Part shown: piece after piece, positions 36,756-46,828 of the stretch
Layout: each line of letters begins with the position of its first letter
How positions within the stretch are numbered: position 1 is the first letter of the stretch
NCBI GenBank assembly: GCA_016223165.1
Contig: JACRPO010000007.1
Coordinates: 434,001 to 498,000 of the forward strand
Direction of reading: 5' to 3'
Source of the DNA: Burkholderiales bacterium
Lineage (GTDB): Bacteria; Pseudomonadota; Gammaproteobacteria; Burkholderiales; Burkholderiaceae_C
Length of the DNA: 64,000 bases
Notes under the pieces: model-generated
What the model was told of the DNA's origin: nothing
Databases searched by the model: none
What the model saw: only the letters and a program-made list of their open reading frames with translations
Made by a program: the position numbers and the translations under genes

Positions 36756-37805
36756 ATGAACCTGTGGGTCTATGCCGCCAAGCGCGTGCTGCTGATGATC
36801 CCGACGCTGCTGGGGGCGCTCACCGTCACCTTCGTCGTGATGCAGTTCGTTCCCGGCGGCCCGGTCGAGCAGATCATGGCCGAGGCGCGTGCCGCGGCCG
36901 GCCCGGGCGCCGGCGAGGGCGGCGGCTACAAGGCCGGGCGCGACCTCGACAAGAAGCAGCGCGACGAGCTGATGAAGCTCTACGGCTTCGACAAGCCGGC
37001 ACATGTGCGCTACTTCGAGATGCTGGGCAGTTTCCTGCGCTTCGACCTCGGCAAGAGCTTCCTGCAGAACAAGGACGTCTGGGCGCTGATCAAGGAAAAG
37101 CTGCCGGTGTCGCTGTCGCTCGGGCTGTGGACCTTCTTCATCAGCTATCTCATCAGCATCCCGCTCGGCGTGAGCAAGGCGGTGCGCGAGGGCTCGCGCT
37201 TCGACGCCGCCACGACCTTCCTCGTGCTGCTGGGCTATGCGATTCCCGGCTTCGTGCTCGGTGTGCTGCTCATCGTGCTCTTCGCCGGCGGCAGCTTCTT
37301 CGAGTGGTTTCCGCTGCGCGGGCTGACCTCCGACCACTGGGCAGAGCTTTCGGCGTGGGGCAAGGTGAAGGACTACCTCTGGCACCTCGTGCTGCCGCTC
37401 GTCTGCCTCGTGATCCACAGCTTCGCCGTCACCACGCTGCTGACGAAGAACACCTTCGTCGAGGAGATCCGCAAGCAGTATGTGCTGGTGGCCCGCGCCA
37501 AGGGCCTGGGCGAGCGGCGCGTGCTTTACAAGCACATCTTCCGCAATGCGCTGATCCCGCTCGTCACCGGCTTTCCCGCCGCCTTCATCGGTGCGTTCTT
37601 CGCCGGCGCGGTGCTGATCGAGACGCTCTTCTCCCTCGACGGCCTGGGCCTGCTCGGCTACGAGAGCATCGTGCGCCGCGACTACCCGGTGGTGCTGGGC
37701 TCGTTGTACCTGTTCACGCTCATCGCGCTCGTCGTCAAGCTGCTGTCGGACCTGCTGTACACGGTGGTCGACCCACGCGTGCAGTTCACGGCCGTCTCAC
37801 GCTGA
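36756..37805 (+). CDS. yejB: Oligopeptide ABC transporter permease, YejB type
   Basis: Inner-membrane permease of 349 residues. It opens with YAAKRVLLMIPTLLGALTVTFVVMQFVPGGPVEQIM, typical of OppB/DppB/YejB proteins, and carries the EAA loop motif EEIRKQYVLVARAKGLGERRVLYKHIFRNALIPLVTG, which contacts the ATPase. About six membrane helices are visible. The charged segment YKAGRDLDKKQRDELMKLYGFDKP is the YejB-specific insertion between helix 1 and 2. It begins 11 bp after the binding-protein stop. Confidence 0.95.
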   Translation: MNLWVYAAKRVLLMIPTLLGALTVTFVVMQFVPGGPVEQIMAEARAAAGPGAGEGGGYKAGRDLDKKQRDELMKLYGFDKPAHVRYFEMLGSFLRFDLGKSFLQNKDVWALIKEKLPVSLSLGLWTFFISYLISIPLGVSKAVREGSRFDAATTFLVLLGYAIPGFVLGVLLIVLFAGGSFFEWFPLRGLTSDHWAELSAWGKVKDYLWHLVLPLVCLVIHSFAVTTLLTKNTFVEEIRKQYVLVARAKGLGERRVLYKHIFRNALIPLVTGFPAAFIGAFFAGAVLIETLFSLDGLGLLGYESIVRRDYPVVLGSLYLFTLIALVVKLLSDLLYTVVDPRVQFTAVSR

Positions 37806-37815
37806 GGGTGCACGG

Positions 37816-38915
37816 GTGTCGAACAGCAGCGCGAATCCCTTCGAGGTCACGGTGGCGCCAGGCGGCGACAGCGTGCTTCCCGACGAGCCCGCGGTCCCGG
37901 TGCACGCCGGCCCATGGCAGCGGGCCTGGGCGCGGTTCCGCCGTCACCGGCTGGGCTACGTGTCGCTGTGGATCCTCGGCGCGGTGCTGGTCGCCGCCAC
38001 CTTCGCCGAGCTGCTGAGCAACGAGCGGCCACTCATCGCGCGCATCGAGGGGCGCTGGTATGCACCGATCGTGGCCAATCCGAGTGAGCGGGCGCTGGGC
38101 GGGGACTTCGACACGCCCACGGACTGGAAGGACCCCTTCATCACCGCGCTGCTCGCCAAGCCGGGGCAGTGGGCGCTGTTCACGCTCAACCCGCACTCGG
38201 CCGACTCGCTGGACTACTTCAACCCTAGGCTCGATCCGGCGCCGCCCGGCGCAGGCAGCTGGCTCGGTACCGACTCGCGCGGCCGCGACATGCTGGCGCG
38301 GCTGATCTACGGCTTTCGCGTCAGCATCTGGTTTGCCTTTGCGCTCACGTTCGCCGGTACGGTGGCCGGTGTCGCGATGGGCGCGCTGCAGGGCTACTTC
38401 GGCGGCCGCATCGACCTCACGCTGCAGCGGCTGATCGAGATCTGGGGCTCGGTGCCCGAGCTGTATCTGCTCATCATCTTCGCCTCGATCTTCGAGCCTT
38501 CGCTGCTGCTGCTGCTCGTGCTGCTGGCCATGTGGGGCTGGATGGGCCTGTCGGACTACGTGCGCGCCGAGTTCCTGCGCAACCGCAACCTGGAGTTCGT
38601 GAAGGCGGCGCGGGCGCTCGGCTTGTCCACCGGCCGGATCATCTGGCGCCACGTGCTGCCCAATTCGTTGACGCCGGTGATCACCTTCCTGCCGTTTCGC
38701 ATGAGCGCGGCCATCCTGGCCCTGACCTCGCTCGACTTCCTGGGCCTGGGTGTGCCGGCGAGCGTGCCCTCGCTCGGCGAGTTGCTGCGGCTGGGCAAGG
38801 AGAACCTGGACGCCTGGTGGATCATCGTGCCGACCTTCGCGGTGCTGGTGGGCACGATGTTGCTGCTCACCTTCGTCGGCGACGCGCTGCGTGACGCGTT
38901 CGACACGCGCAAGTC

Positions 38916-38919
<4 letters not shown>
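37816..38919 (+). CDS. yejE: Oligopeptide ABC transporter permease, YejE type
   Basis: Second inner-membrane permease, 367 residues, with a GTG start (37816) 11 bp after yejB. FRRHRLGYVSLWILGAVLVAATFAELLSNERPLI is the N-terminal helix segment of the YejE/OppC type, and LGTDSRGRDMLARLIYGFRVSIWFAF plus EFLRNRNLEFVKAARALGLSTGRIIWRHVLPNSLTPVITFLPF is the EAA region. About six helices. Its stop overlaps the next start (ATGA). Confidence 0.95.
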
Positions 38920-40529
<1,610 letters not shown>

Positions 40530-40567
40530 CGGGTCGACCGCCGCTGCTTCGGGCTTCGACGATCCGG

Positions 40568-41761
40568 ATGCGGATGCGGACACGTTTGGGCCTGCCGCCC
40601 ATGCCTCCCACTTCGGCCGTCGTGGCCGGCTTCGTCGCCGTGCTCGTGGGCTTCACGAGCTCGGTGGTCATCGTCTTCCAGGCCGCCGAGGCGCTGGGCG
40701 CGACACCGGCGCAGAAGGCCTCCTGGATCTGGGCGCTCGGCCTCGGCATGGGGCTCACGAGCATCGGCCTGTCGTTGCGCTACCGCCAGCCGGTGCTCAC
40801 CGCGTGGTCGACGCCCGGGGCGGCGCTGCTCGTCACCGCCGGCGCCGGCGTCTCGATGGCCGAGGGCGTGGGCGCCTTCCTCGTCTGCGCCGGGCTCATC
40901 ACGCTGGCCGGGGCGAGCGGCTGGTTCGAGCGCGTGATGAACCGCATCCCGCAGGCCCTGGCCGCGGCGCTGCTGGCCGGCGTGCTGGCGCGCTTCGCGA
41001 TCGAAGCTTTCCTGCAGCTCGGGCCGGAGTTCGCGCTCGTGGCGCCGATGCTGCTGGCCTACCTCGCCGGGCGCAGGGGGTGGCCGCGCTATGCCGTGCC
41101 CGGGGTGCTGGCACTCGGCATCGCCATCGCCGCGGGCCAGGGGCGGCTGCGCTTGGGCGCCATCGAGCTGGCGTGGGCGCAGCCGGTGTTCACGATGCCG
41201 GTCTTCAGCGCGGCAGCCCTGGTGGGCGTGGCGCTGCCGCTCTTCGTCGTCACCATGGCTTCGCAGAACCTGCCCGGCGTGGCGGCGCAGCGGGCGGCGG
41301 GCTACGACACGCCGGTGTCGCCGGTGATCACCGCCACGGGCCTCGCGACGCTCGTGCTGGCGCCGTTCGGCGGCTATGCGCTCAACCTCGCGGCCATCAC
41401 CGCGGCCATCTGCATGGGGCGCGAGGCGCACGAGGACCCGGCGCGGCGCTGGTGGGCCGCTGCGATGGCGGGCGTCTTCTACGTCGCCGTGGGTCTCGCG
41501 GGTGGCGCGGTGGTCGGGCTCATCGCCGCCTTCCCGAAGGCGCTCGTGCTGGCAGTTGCGGGGCTGGCGCTGCTGGGCACGATCGGCTCGGCGCTCGCGG
41601 CGGCGATGAAGGTGGAGCGCGAGCGCGAGGCTGCCCTCATCACCTTCCTCGTCACGGCCTCGGGCCTGACGCTGTGGAGCGTCGGGGCGGCCTTCTGGGG
41701 CGTGGTGGCCGGCGCGCTGGCGCTCGTGGTGCAGCGCTGGCGGCCAGCGCGCGCGGCCTGA
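40568..41761 (+). CDS. benE: BenE-family transporter (benzoate/H+ symporter type)
   Basis: Inner-membrane transporter of 397 residues with about 12 hydrophobic helices. The family motif region ITATGLATLVLAPFGGYALNLAAITAAICMGREAHEDPARRWW is intact and the N terminus (AVVAGFVAVLVGFTSSVVIVFQAAEALGATPAQKASWIWALGLGMGLTSIGLSLRYRQPVLTAWSTPGAALL) matches BenE proteins. The family is named for benzoate uptake, but no aromatic catabolic genes are adjacent, so the substrate is open. The start gives MRMRTRLGLPPMPPT. Confidence 0.92.
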   Translation: MRMRTRLGLPPMPPTSAVVAGFVAVLVGFTSSVVIVFQAAEALGATPAQKASWIWALGLGMGLTSIGLSLRYRQPVLTAWSTPGAALLVTAGAGVSMAEGVGAFLVCAGLITLAGASGWFERVMNRIPQALAAALLAGVLARFAIEAFLQLGPEFALVAPMLLAYLAGRRGWPRYAVPGVLALGIAIAAGQGRLRLGAIELAWAQPVFTMPVFSAAALVGVALPLFVVTMASQNLPGVAAQRAAGYDTPVSPVITATGLATLVLAPFGGYALNLAAITAAICMGREAHEDPARRWWAAAMAGVFYVAVGLAGGAVVGLIAAFPKALVLAVAGLALLGTIGSALAAAMKVEREREAALITFLVTASGLTLWSVGAAFWGVVAGALALVVQRWRPARAA

Positions 41762-41789
41762 GAACGCGCGCGCGGCCCCGGCCTGCTTC

Positions 41790-42398
41790 CTACTTCAGCA
41801 GGCCCTCTGCCTTCATCGCCTCCTGCACGGCCGGGCGCGCGCCGACGCGGGCGAGGAAGGCATTGACGTTGGCCAGCCCGGTGATATCGACACCGACGAA
41901 GGGGCTCCAGCGCGTGACGGTGAAGAGATAGGCGTCGGCGACGGTGAAGGTGTCGCCCATCAGGTAGTCGCGGCCGGCGAGTTGCCCTTCGACCCACTTC
42001 AGCCGGTCGAGGATCTTCTGCCGGAAGATGGCCTTGGCCTCCTCGGGCATGGCAGGGTTGAACAGCGGCGAGAACGACTTGTGGATTTCGGTGCCGATGA
42101 AGGTGAGCCACTCCATCACGCGGTAGCGCTCCATCGTGCCGAAGGCCGGCGCCAGGTTCTTCGCTGGCACGCGGTCGGCGATGTACTGCACGATGGCCGG
42201 GCCTTCGGCGAGGCGCTGGCCGTCGTCGAGCTCGAGCAGCGGCACGTAGCCCTTGGGGTTGAGGGTGTAGTAGTCGGTGCCGTCGGCCAGCTTGTGCGTC
42301 TTGGTGCTGGCAAGCACGGGGGTGAACTCGAGGCCGGATTCGCGCAGCACGATGTGCGGGCTGAGCGAGCAGGCGCCGGGGGAGTAGTAGAGCTTCAA
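41790..42398 (-). CDS. Glutathione S-transferase (beta class)
   Basis: Cytosolic GST of 202 residues. The N-terminal thioredoxin-like domain has LYYSPGACSLSPHI (Cys10 of beta-class GSTs) and NPKGYVPLLELDDGQRLAEGPAIVQYIAD, which binds glutathione; the helical C-terminal domain has YLMGDTFTVADAYLFTVTRWSPFVGVDI. The start is TTG at 42398, chosen because GGAG (AGGAGACCCC) precedes it by a good distance and the family N terminus MKLYYSPGACS begins there. An upstream in-frame ATG (42578) is far from any family sequence. Confidence 0.92.
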   Translation of the reverse strand: MKLYYSPGACSLSPHIVLRESGLEFTPVLASTKTHKLADGTDYYTLNPKGYVPLLELDDGQRLAEGPAIVQYIADRVPAKNLAPAFGTMERYRVMEWLTFIGTEIHKSFSPLFNPAMPEEAKAIFRQKILDRLKWVEGQLAGRDYLMGDTFTVADAYLFTVTRWSPFVGVDITGLANVNAFLARVGARPAVQEAMKAEGLLK

Positions 42399-42571
42399 GG
42401 GGTCTCCTGGTGTGAACGCGGGCGCGGCACGATAGCGTTGCCGGGGCCGGCAAGTGTTCAACAGGGGTGAATGGAGCTTTCGGCCGTTCGGACGCCGACC
42501 TGGCAAGAGGGCTCGCGGCGCGGGGCCGTAGCAGCGGCAGCCGGTGCAGCCCATGCACCTAGACTCGCGGG

Positions 42572-42937
42572 ATGCCAAGACCCATCCTCGACGAAGACCA
42601 CATCCACCCGGCAGTGCGCGAGCGTGTCGCCCGCTACCACCACGCCATCGTCGACGAGGTCCGCGCCGCCGCCGAGCGCCACCCGGTGCTGGTGGTGGGC
42701 ATGCGCTGGAACCCCTGGCCCCGGCGCGCGCGCGGGCTGCTGGACGCGGCCGGCATCGCGCACCAGTACCTCGAATACGGCAGCTATCTGGGCGAGTGGC
42801 GGCGGCGAAGCGCGCTGAAGATGTGGAGTGGCTGGCCGACGTTCCCGATGGTCTTCGTGAAGGGCGTGCTCGTGGGCGGCGCGCAGGATGTGCAGCGGCT
42901 GCTCGAGAGCGGCGAGCTGCAGCGCATGCTAGCCTGA
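42572..42937 (+). CDS. Glutaredoxin-like protein lacking the active-site cysteines
   Basis: The 121-residue product has a glutaredoxin fold: VLVVGMRWNPWPRRARGLLDAAGIAHQYLEYGSYLGEW, TFPMVFVKGVLVGGAQDVQRLLESGEL. The conserved cis-Pro (TFP) and the GG loop are present. Where monothiol or dithiol Grx has C-x-x-C or CGFS, this protein has NPWP, so both active-site cysteines are absent. It should not catalyse disulfide exchange, but may bind a partner or cluster-related factor. ATG 42572; the preceding CTAGACTC resembles a -10 element. It is divergent from the GST gene. Confidence 0.8.
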   Translation: MPRPILDEDHIHPAVRERVARYHHAIVDEVRAAAERHPVLVVGMRWNPWPRRARGLLDAAGIAHQYLEYGSYLGEWRRRSALKMWSGWPTFPMVFVKGVLVGGAQDVQRLLESGELQRMLA

Positions 42938-43006
42938 GCGCGGCTCGCGCGCGCCGATCCGCCGTTCGCCGCCCGGGCGCCAGCGGGCGTCGGGAGGCTT
43001 ACGACA

Positions 43007-44548
43007 ATGCGGCCCATGGCCTTCTCTCGCTCAGCCTCTCTCTTGCTTGTGCGCCAGTGCTTGCGGCGGCTCTCGCCGACGTGCATTGCGCTGTTCGGCG
43101 CGGCGGCAGCGGGCGCCGCTTTGGCGCAGCCCCTGCCGGCGGGCCTGCTGCCTTGCCGCTTGCCCGGCTTCGAGCACGAGGCGGCCTGCGGCCGCGTGAG
43201 ACGACCGCTCGATCCGGCCGCACCGCAGGGCGGGCAGATCGACATCCACTTCGCCGTCCTGCCGGCGCTGGCGCGCAACAAGCATCCGGATCCCGTCTTC
43301 GTGTTCGCGGGCGGGCCGGGGCAGTCGGCCATCGATCTGGCGGGCTCGTGGTCGCGGCTGCTGGCGCGCGTGAGCAACCGGCGCGACATCGTGCTCGTCG
43401 ATCAGCGCGGCACCGGGCGCAGCGCCAAGCTAGCCTGTGACGAGCCCGTGCCCACCGCGCCGCTGGCCACGGTGCTGCCGGCGGAGGCACAGGCCAGGCG
43501 CCTGGCCAACTGCCGCGAGACGCTGCAGCGCCTGCCCCATGGCGACCTGCGCCACTACACCACCTGGGTGGCCATGGCCGACGTGGAGGCGGTGCGCCAA
43601 GCCTTGGGCTCGCCGCGCGTCAACCTGGTCGGCGGCTCGTACGGCACGCGTGCGGCGCTGGAGTACCAGCGCCAGTTTCCGCAGGCGGTGCGGCGGCTGG
43701 TGATCGACGGCGTGGCGCCGCCGGACATGGTGCTGCCGGGCGCGTTCTCGGTCGACGGGCAGGCGGCGCTGGAGCAGGTCTTCACGGCCTGCGAGGCCGA
43801 CGCCGCGATCTGCAGGCCCGCGTATCCGGCCCTGCGCGATGAGTGGCGCGCGCTGCTCGCCGGGCTGCCCAAGGAGGTGACAGTGGCACACCCGGGCACC
43901 GGCGCGATCGAGCGGTTGACGCTGACGCGCGAGTTGCTGCTCGGCCTGGTGCGCGCACCGCTGTACGCGCCGGCGCTTGCTGCCGGGCTGCCGCAGGCGC
44001 TGAGCGAGGCCGCGCGGGGCCGTTACGAGCCGCTCTTCGCCCTGGCCAGTGCCCTGCAGGGGGCGCGCAGCGCCTCGCTCGCCGAGGGCATGCATCTGTC
44101 GGTCGTGTGCGCCGAGGATGTGCCGCGCGCGGGCGCCGCGGCCGAGGGTGGAGCGGGCGCGGCCGGGGCCGACTTCGCTTCGGCCTTCGCCGACCAGTAC
44201 CGGCGCTTGTGCGTCGACTGGCCGCGCGGCGAGGTGCCGGCCGCCTTCTACACCGTGCCGCCGGCGCCGGCCGCGGCGCTGGTGCTCTCAGGCGGCGCGG
44301 ATCCGGCAACACCGCCACGCCACGGTGAGCGCGTCGCCAAGGCGCTCGGAGCGAAAGCGCGCCACGTCGTCGTGGCCGAAGCCGGGCATGGCGTGATGGC
44401 GTTGCCGTGCATGCGCGGCGCGTTGTTTCGGTTCATCGATGCGCCCGATGACGCACAGGCGATGCAGGTGAAGGCCGACTGCGCCGCAGCCGTGCCACGG
44501 CCCGGCGTCTTCGTGCCGCTGCGGCCGGCCGGCGGGGGCCGGCCATGA
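43007..44548 (+). CDS. Secreted alpha/beta hydrolase, tricorn-type peptidase-like
   Basis: Exported enzyme of 513 residues. After a signal peptide (IALFGAAAAGAALAQ) it shows alpha/beta hydrolase elements: oxyanion-loop region VFVFAGGPGQSAIDL, DQRGTGRSAKLACDEP, nucleophile elbow VGGSYGTRAALEYQ (catalytic Ser), acid LSGGADPATPP and histidine EAGHGVMALPC. This set is typical of proline iminopeptidase/tripeptidyl aminopeptidase-like proteins. The C-terminal region with two Cys pairs fits a secreted enzyme. Overlap of 4 bp with the downstream ABC gene hints at coexpression. Exact substrate unknown. Confidence 0.88.
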   Translation: MRPMAFSRSASLLLVRQCLRRLSPTCIALFGAAAAGAALAQPLPAGLLPCRLPGFEHEAACGRVRRPLDPAAPQGGQIDIHFAVLPALARNKHPDPVFVFAGGPGQSAIDLAGSWSRLLARVSNRRDIVLVDQRGTGRSAKLACDEPVPTAPLATVLPAEAQARRLANCRETLQRLPHGDLRHYTTWVAMADVEAVRQALGSPRVNLVGGSYGTRAALEYQRQFPQAVRRLVIDGVAPPDMVLPGAFSVDGQAALEQVFTACEADAAICRPAYPALRDEWRALLAGLPKEVTVAHPGTGAIERLTLTRELLLGLVRAPLYAPALAAGLPQALSEAARGRYEPLFALASALQGARSASLAEGMHLSVVCAEDVPRAGAAAEGGAGAAGADFASAFADQYRRLCVDWPRGEVPAAFYTVPPAPAAALVLSGGADPATPPRHGERVAKALGAKARHVVVAEAGHGVMALPCMRGALFRFIDAPDDAQAMQVKADCAAAVPRPGVFVPLRPAGGGRP

Positions 44549-45342
44549 TCCGGGTCACGCAGTTGTGCAAGCGCTTCGTCAGTGGGCGCGGACGGCGGGC
44601 ACGCAGCGTCACGGCGGTGGCCGGCGTGGATTTCACGGCGGCCGACGGCGCCATCACCGCGCTGCTCGGCCCCAACGGGGCCGGCAAGACGACGACGCTG
44701 CGGATTGCCGCCGGGCTGGTGGAGGCCGACAGCGGTGGCGTCGAGGTCGACGGCATCGAGGTGGCGAGGTCGCCGCGCGCGGCGCTGGCGCGCATGGGTG
44801 TGCTCAGCGACGCGCGCGGGCTGTACCCGCGCCTGACGGCGCGGGAGAACATCGTCTACTACGGCCGGTTGCAGGGCATGAGCGCCGAGGCGGCGGGCGA
44901 GCGCGCCCGTGCGCTCGCGCAGCTGCTGGAGATGGTGCCGTTGCTCGACCGGCGCACCGAGGGCTTCAGCCAGGGCGAGCGCATGAAGACGGCGCTGGCG
45001 CGCGCGCTCGTGCACGACCCGCCCAACATCGTGCTCGACGAGCCGACGAACGGGCTCGACGTGCTGGCCACGCGTTCGCTGCGCGAAGCGCTGCTGCGGC
45101 TGCGCGGGCAAGGCGCGGGGGATGCGTCCGCCAAGTGCATCGTCTTCTCGACGCACATCATGCAGGAGGTGCAGCGGCTGGCCGACCGCGTCGTGCTGGT
45201 GGCGCATGGGCGCACGCTCGCCGAGGGCAGCGTGGCCGAGCTGTGTGCCCTGGCCGGCGAAAGCGACTTCGAGGAGGCCTTCGTGAAGCTCGCGTTCACG
45301 CCCGACGAGCGGGCGGCCGGCGGCAGCGGGGTGTCGCCATGA
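44545..45342 (+). CDS. natA: ABC transporter ATP-binding protein, NatA type
   Basis: ATP-binding subunit of 265 residues. Walker A is GPNGAGKTTTL, the signature is FSQGERMKTALARAL, Walker B is NIVLDEPTNGLDVLATRSL, and the H-loop is STHIM. The arrangement with a single permease downstream matches the NatAB-type Na+ exporter family, though the substrate cannot be deduced from sequence. It overlaps both neighbours: start over the hydrolase stop, stop over the permease start (ATGA). Confidence 0.93.
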   Translation: MIRVTQLCKRFVSGRGRRARSVTAVAGVDFTAADGAITALLGPNGAGKTTTLRIAAGLVEADSGGVEVDGIEVARSPRAALARMGVLSDARGLYPRLTARENIVYYGRLQGMSAEAAGERARALAQLLEMVPLLDRRTEGFSQGERMKTALARALVHDPPNIVLDEPTNGLDVLATRSLREALLRLRGQGAGDASAKCIVFSTHIMQEVQRLADRVVLVAHGRTLAEGSVAELCALAGESDFEEAFVKLAFTPDERAAGGSGVSP

Positions 45343-46517
45343 GCCGCGGCGCGCTGGCCGGCGCCTGGACGGTCTACCTCAAGGAGCTCGTCGACGCGCT
45401 GCGCGACCGGCGCACGCTGCTGACGGTATTGCTGAGCTCGGTGGCGGTGGGGCCGCTCGTGCTCGTGCTGATTTCCTCGCTGGTGGGCGGCATCGAGAAG
45501 CGGGCGGAGGCGCGCAGCGTCGTCGTCGTGGGGATCGAGCATGCACCCTCGCTCGCCAACTACCTGGCGCGCCAGACCTATGTCGTGCGCGTGGCGCCTG
45601 GCGACTACGAGGAGCAGCTGCGCAAAAGCCGCCTGGGCGAGCCGGTGGTGGTGATCCCGGCCGACTTCGAGACGGCGCTGCGAAGCGGGGAGACCCCGCT
45701 GGTCGAGCTGGTGAGCGCTGCTTCGAACCAGCGCGCGGCGACGGGCGTGGGGCCGGTGCTGCGACTGCTGCGCGGCTTCAACCAGGAACAGGCGACGCTG
45801 CGTTTGGCATTGCGCGGCGTGGCACCGGCGCTGCTGGAGACCGTGCGCGTCGAGGAGCGCGACCTCGCCGACGCCGCGACGCGGGCGGCGCAGTTGGCGA
45901 CGATGGTGCCGTTCTTCGTGCTGATGGCGATGCTCTACGGCGCGCTCAATGCGGCGCTGGACACGACGGCGGGCGAGCGCGAGCGCGGCTCGCTCGAGCC
46001 GCTGCTGATGACGCCCGTGCCGCGCGCGGCGCTCGTGCTGGGCAAATGGGGCGCCGTGGCCACGGTGGCCATGCTGATCGCCGTGCTTTCGTGCCTGAGC
46101 TTCCTGCCCGGGCAGTGGCTGCTGCGCAGCGAGGCGCTGTCGGCGATGTTCCGCTTCGGTGTGCGCGAAGCGGCGTGGTTCGTGTCGCTGCTGCTGCCGC
46201 TGGCCGGAGCGCTTTCGGCGCTGCTGATGGCGTTGGCCGTGCGCTGCAAGACCTTCAAGGAGGCACAGGCGAATGCGACGGTCGTGCTGCTGGCCGTGTC
46301 TCTGCTGCCGCTGCTGACCGTCTTCAACCAGGAAGGCGAGGAGGCGTGGCACCTCTGGCTGCCCGCACTGGCGCAGACGACGCTCATGGGGCGCGTGTTG
46401 AAGGGGGAAGCGCTGCCGGCCACCGACCTCGCGCTACCTGTGCTGGTGTGCGTGGGGTTGGCGGCGCTGGCCCTCGCCTACGTGATGCGGCTGCTCAGGC
46501 AGGCTGTGCTGAAGTGA
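45339..46517 (+). CDS. natB: ABC transporter permease, NatB/ABC-2 type
   Basis: Membrane subunit of 392 residues. The N terminus has one membrane helix (LTVLLSSVAVGPLVLVLISSLVGG), a large extracytoplasmic region with a Glu/Arg-rich helix, and five to six C-terminal helices with the ABC-2 signature ERERGSLEPLLMTPVPRAALVLGKWGAV. This is the NatB/YhaP-like form. It is fed by the adjacent ATPase gene. The nearest downstream gene on this strand is 1.1 kb away. Confidence 0.9.
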   Translation: MSRGALAGAWTVYLKELVDALRDRRTLLTVLLSSVAVGPLVLVLISSLVGGIEKRAEARSVVVVGIEHAPSLANYLARQTYVVRVAPGDYEEQLRKSRLGEPVVVIPADFETALRSGETPLVELVSAASNQRAATGVGPVLRLLRGFNQEQATLRLALRGVAPALLETVRVEERDLADAATRAAQLATMVPFFVLMAMLYGALNAALDTTAGERERGSLEPLLMTPVPRAALVLGKWGAVATVAMLIAVLSCLSFLPGQWLLRSEALSAMFRFGVREAAWFVSLLLPLAGALSALLMALAVRCKTFKEAQANATVVLLAVSLLPLLTVFNQEGEEAWHLWLPALAQTTLMGRVLKGEALPATDLALPVLVCVGLAALALAYVMRLLRQAVLK

Positions 46518-46613
46518 CGCCAGGCGGCCAAAGTGCCGCACAGCGGCGAGCGGCCGCGCCGAGGCGCGGGCAGCTCGATTCAACGAACTTCGGCGCCGGG
46601 GCGCCGCTCGGGC

Positions 46614-46667
46614 TCACCAGCCGCCGGTGCGCGGCAGGCTGAGGATCTCGCAGATGATTTCCCACAT
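46614..46667 (-). CDS. 17-residue peptide gene under a lux-box-like promoter (candidate)
   Basis: The reading frame encodes MWEIICEILSLPRTGGW and stops with TGA. GGAGAG (plus 46675-46680) lies 7 nt before the ATG, an excellent ribosome-binding site, which is rare for chance ORFs this short. A 20-bp lux-box-like palindrome (46743-46762) lies 75 bp upstream, and a -10-like CAAACT (46720-46715) places the transcript start about 41 nt before the ATG. The peptide has a hydrophobic N half (WEIICEIL) with one Cys and a basic, Gly-rich end (PRTGGW). It lies 162 nt after the end of the luxR gene on the same strand. It may be a signal or its precursor, a toxin, or a regulatory leader; I do not recognise the sequence. 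Confidence 0.55.
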   Translation of the reverse strand: MWEIICEILSLPRTGGW

Positions 46668-46742
46668 GATGGCTCTCTCCGTTGTCGCGCGCTCGATGAG
46701 GGCGCTTGCGGAGAAGTTTGCGAGATCGCGGCGCCGCCGCAC

Positions 46743-46762
46743 AGCTACAAAGGCTTGTAGGT
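46743..46762 (-). promoter_or_regulatory. lux-box-like operator before the 17-residue peptide gene
   Basis: Minus-strand sequence ACCTACAAGCCTTTGTAGCT. The inner CTACAA-GCCT-TTGTAG is a perfect inverted repeat with 6-bp arms and a 4-bp spacer, like LuxR-type boxes (ACCTG-N10-CAGGT). It shares 15 of 20 bases with the box at 47561-47580, in the same orientation relative to its gene. Confidence 0.65.
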
Positions 46763-46828
46763 AGAGCGTGGCGGCAACGGCCACGGGCCGCTCGGCGCAG
46801 GCTCGGAGCAGAGACCGGATTAGGCGGC

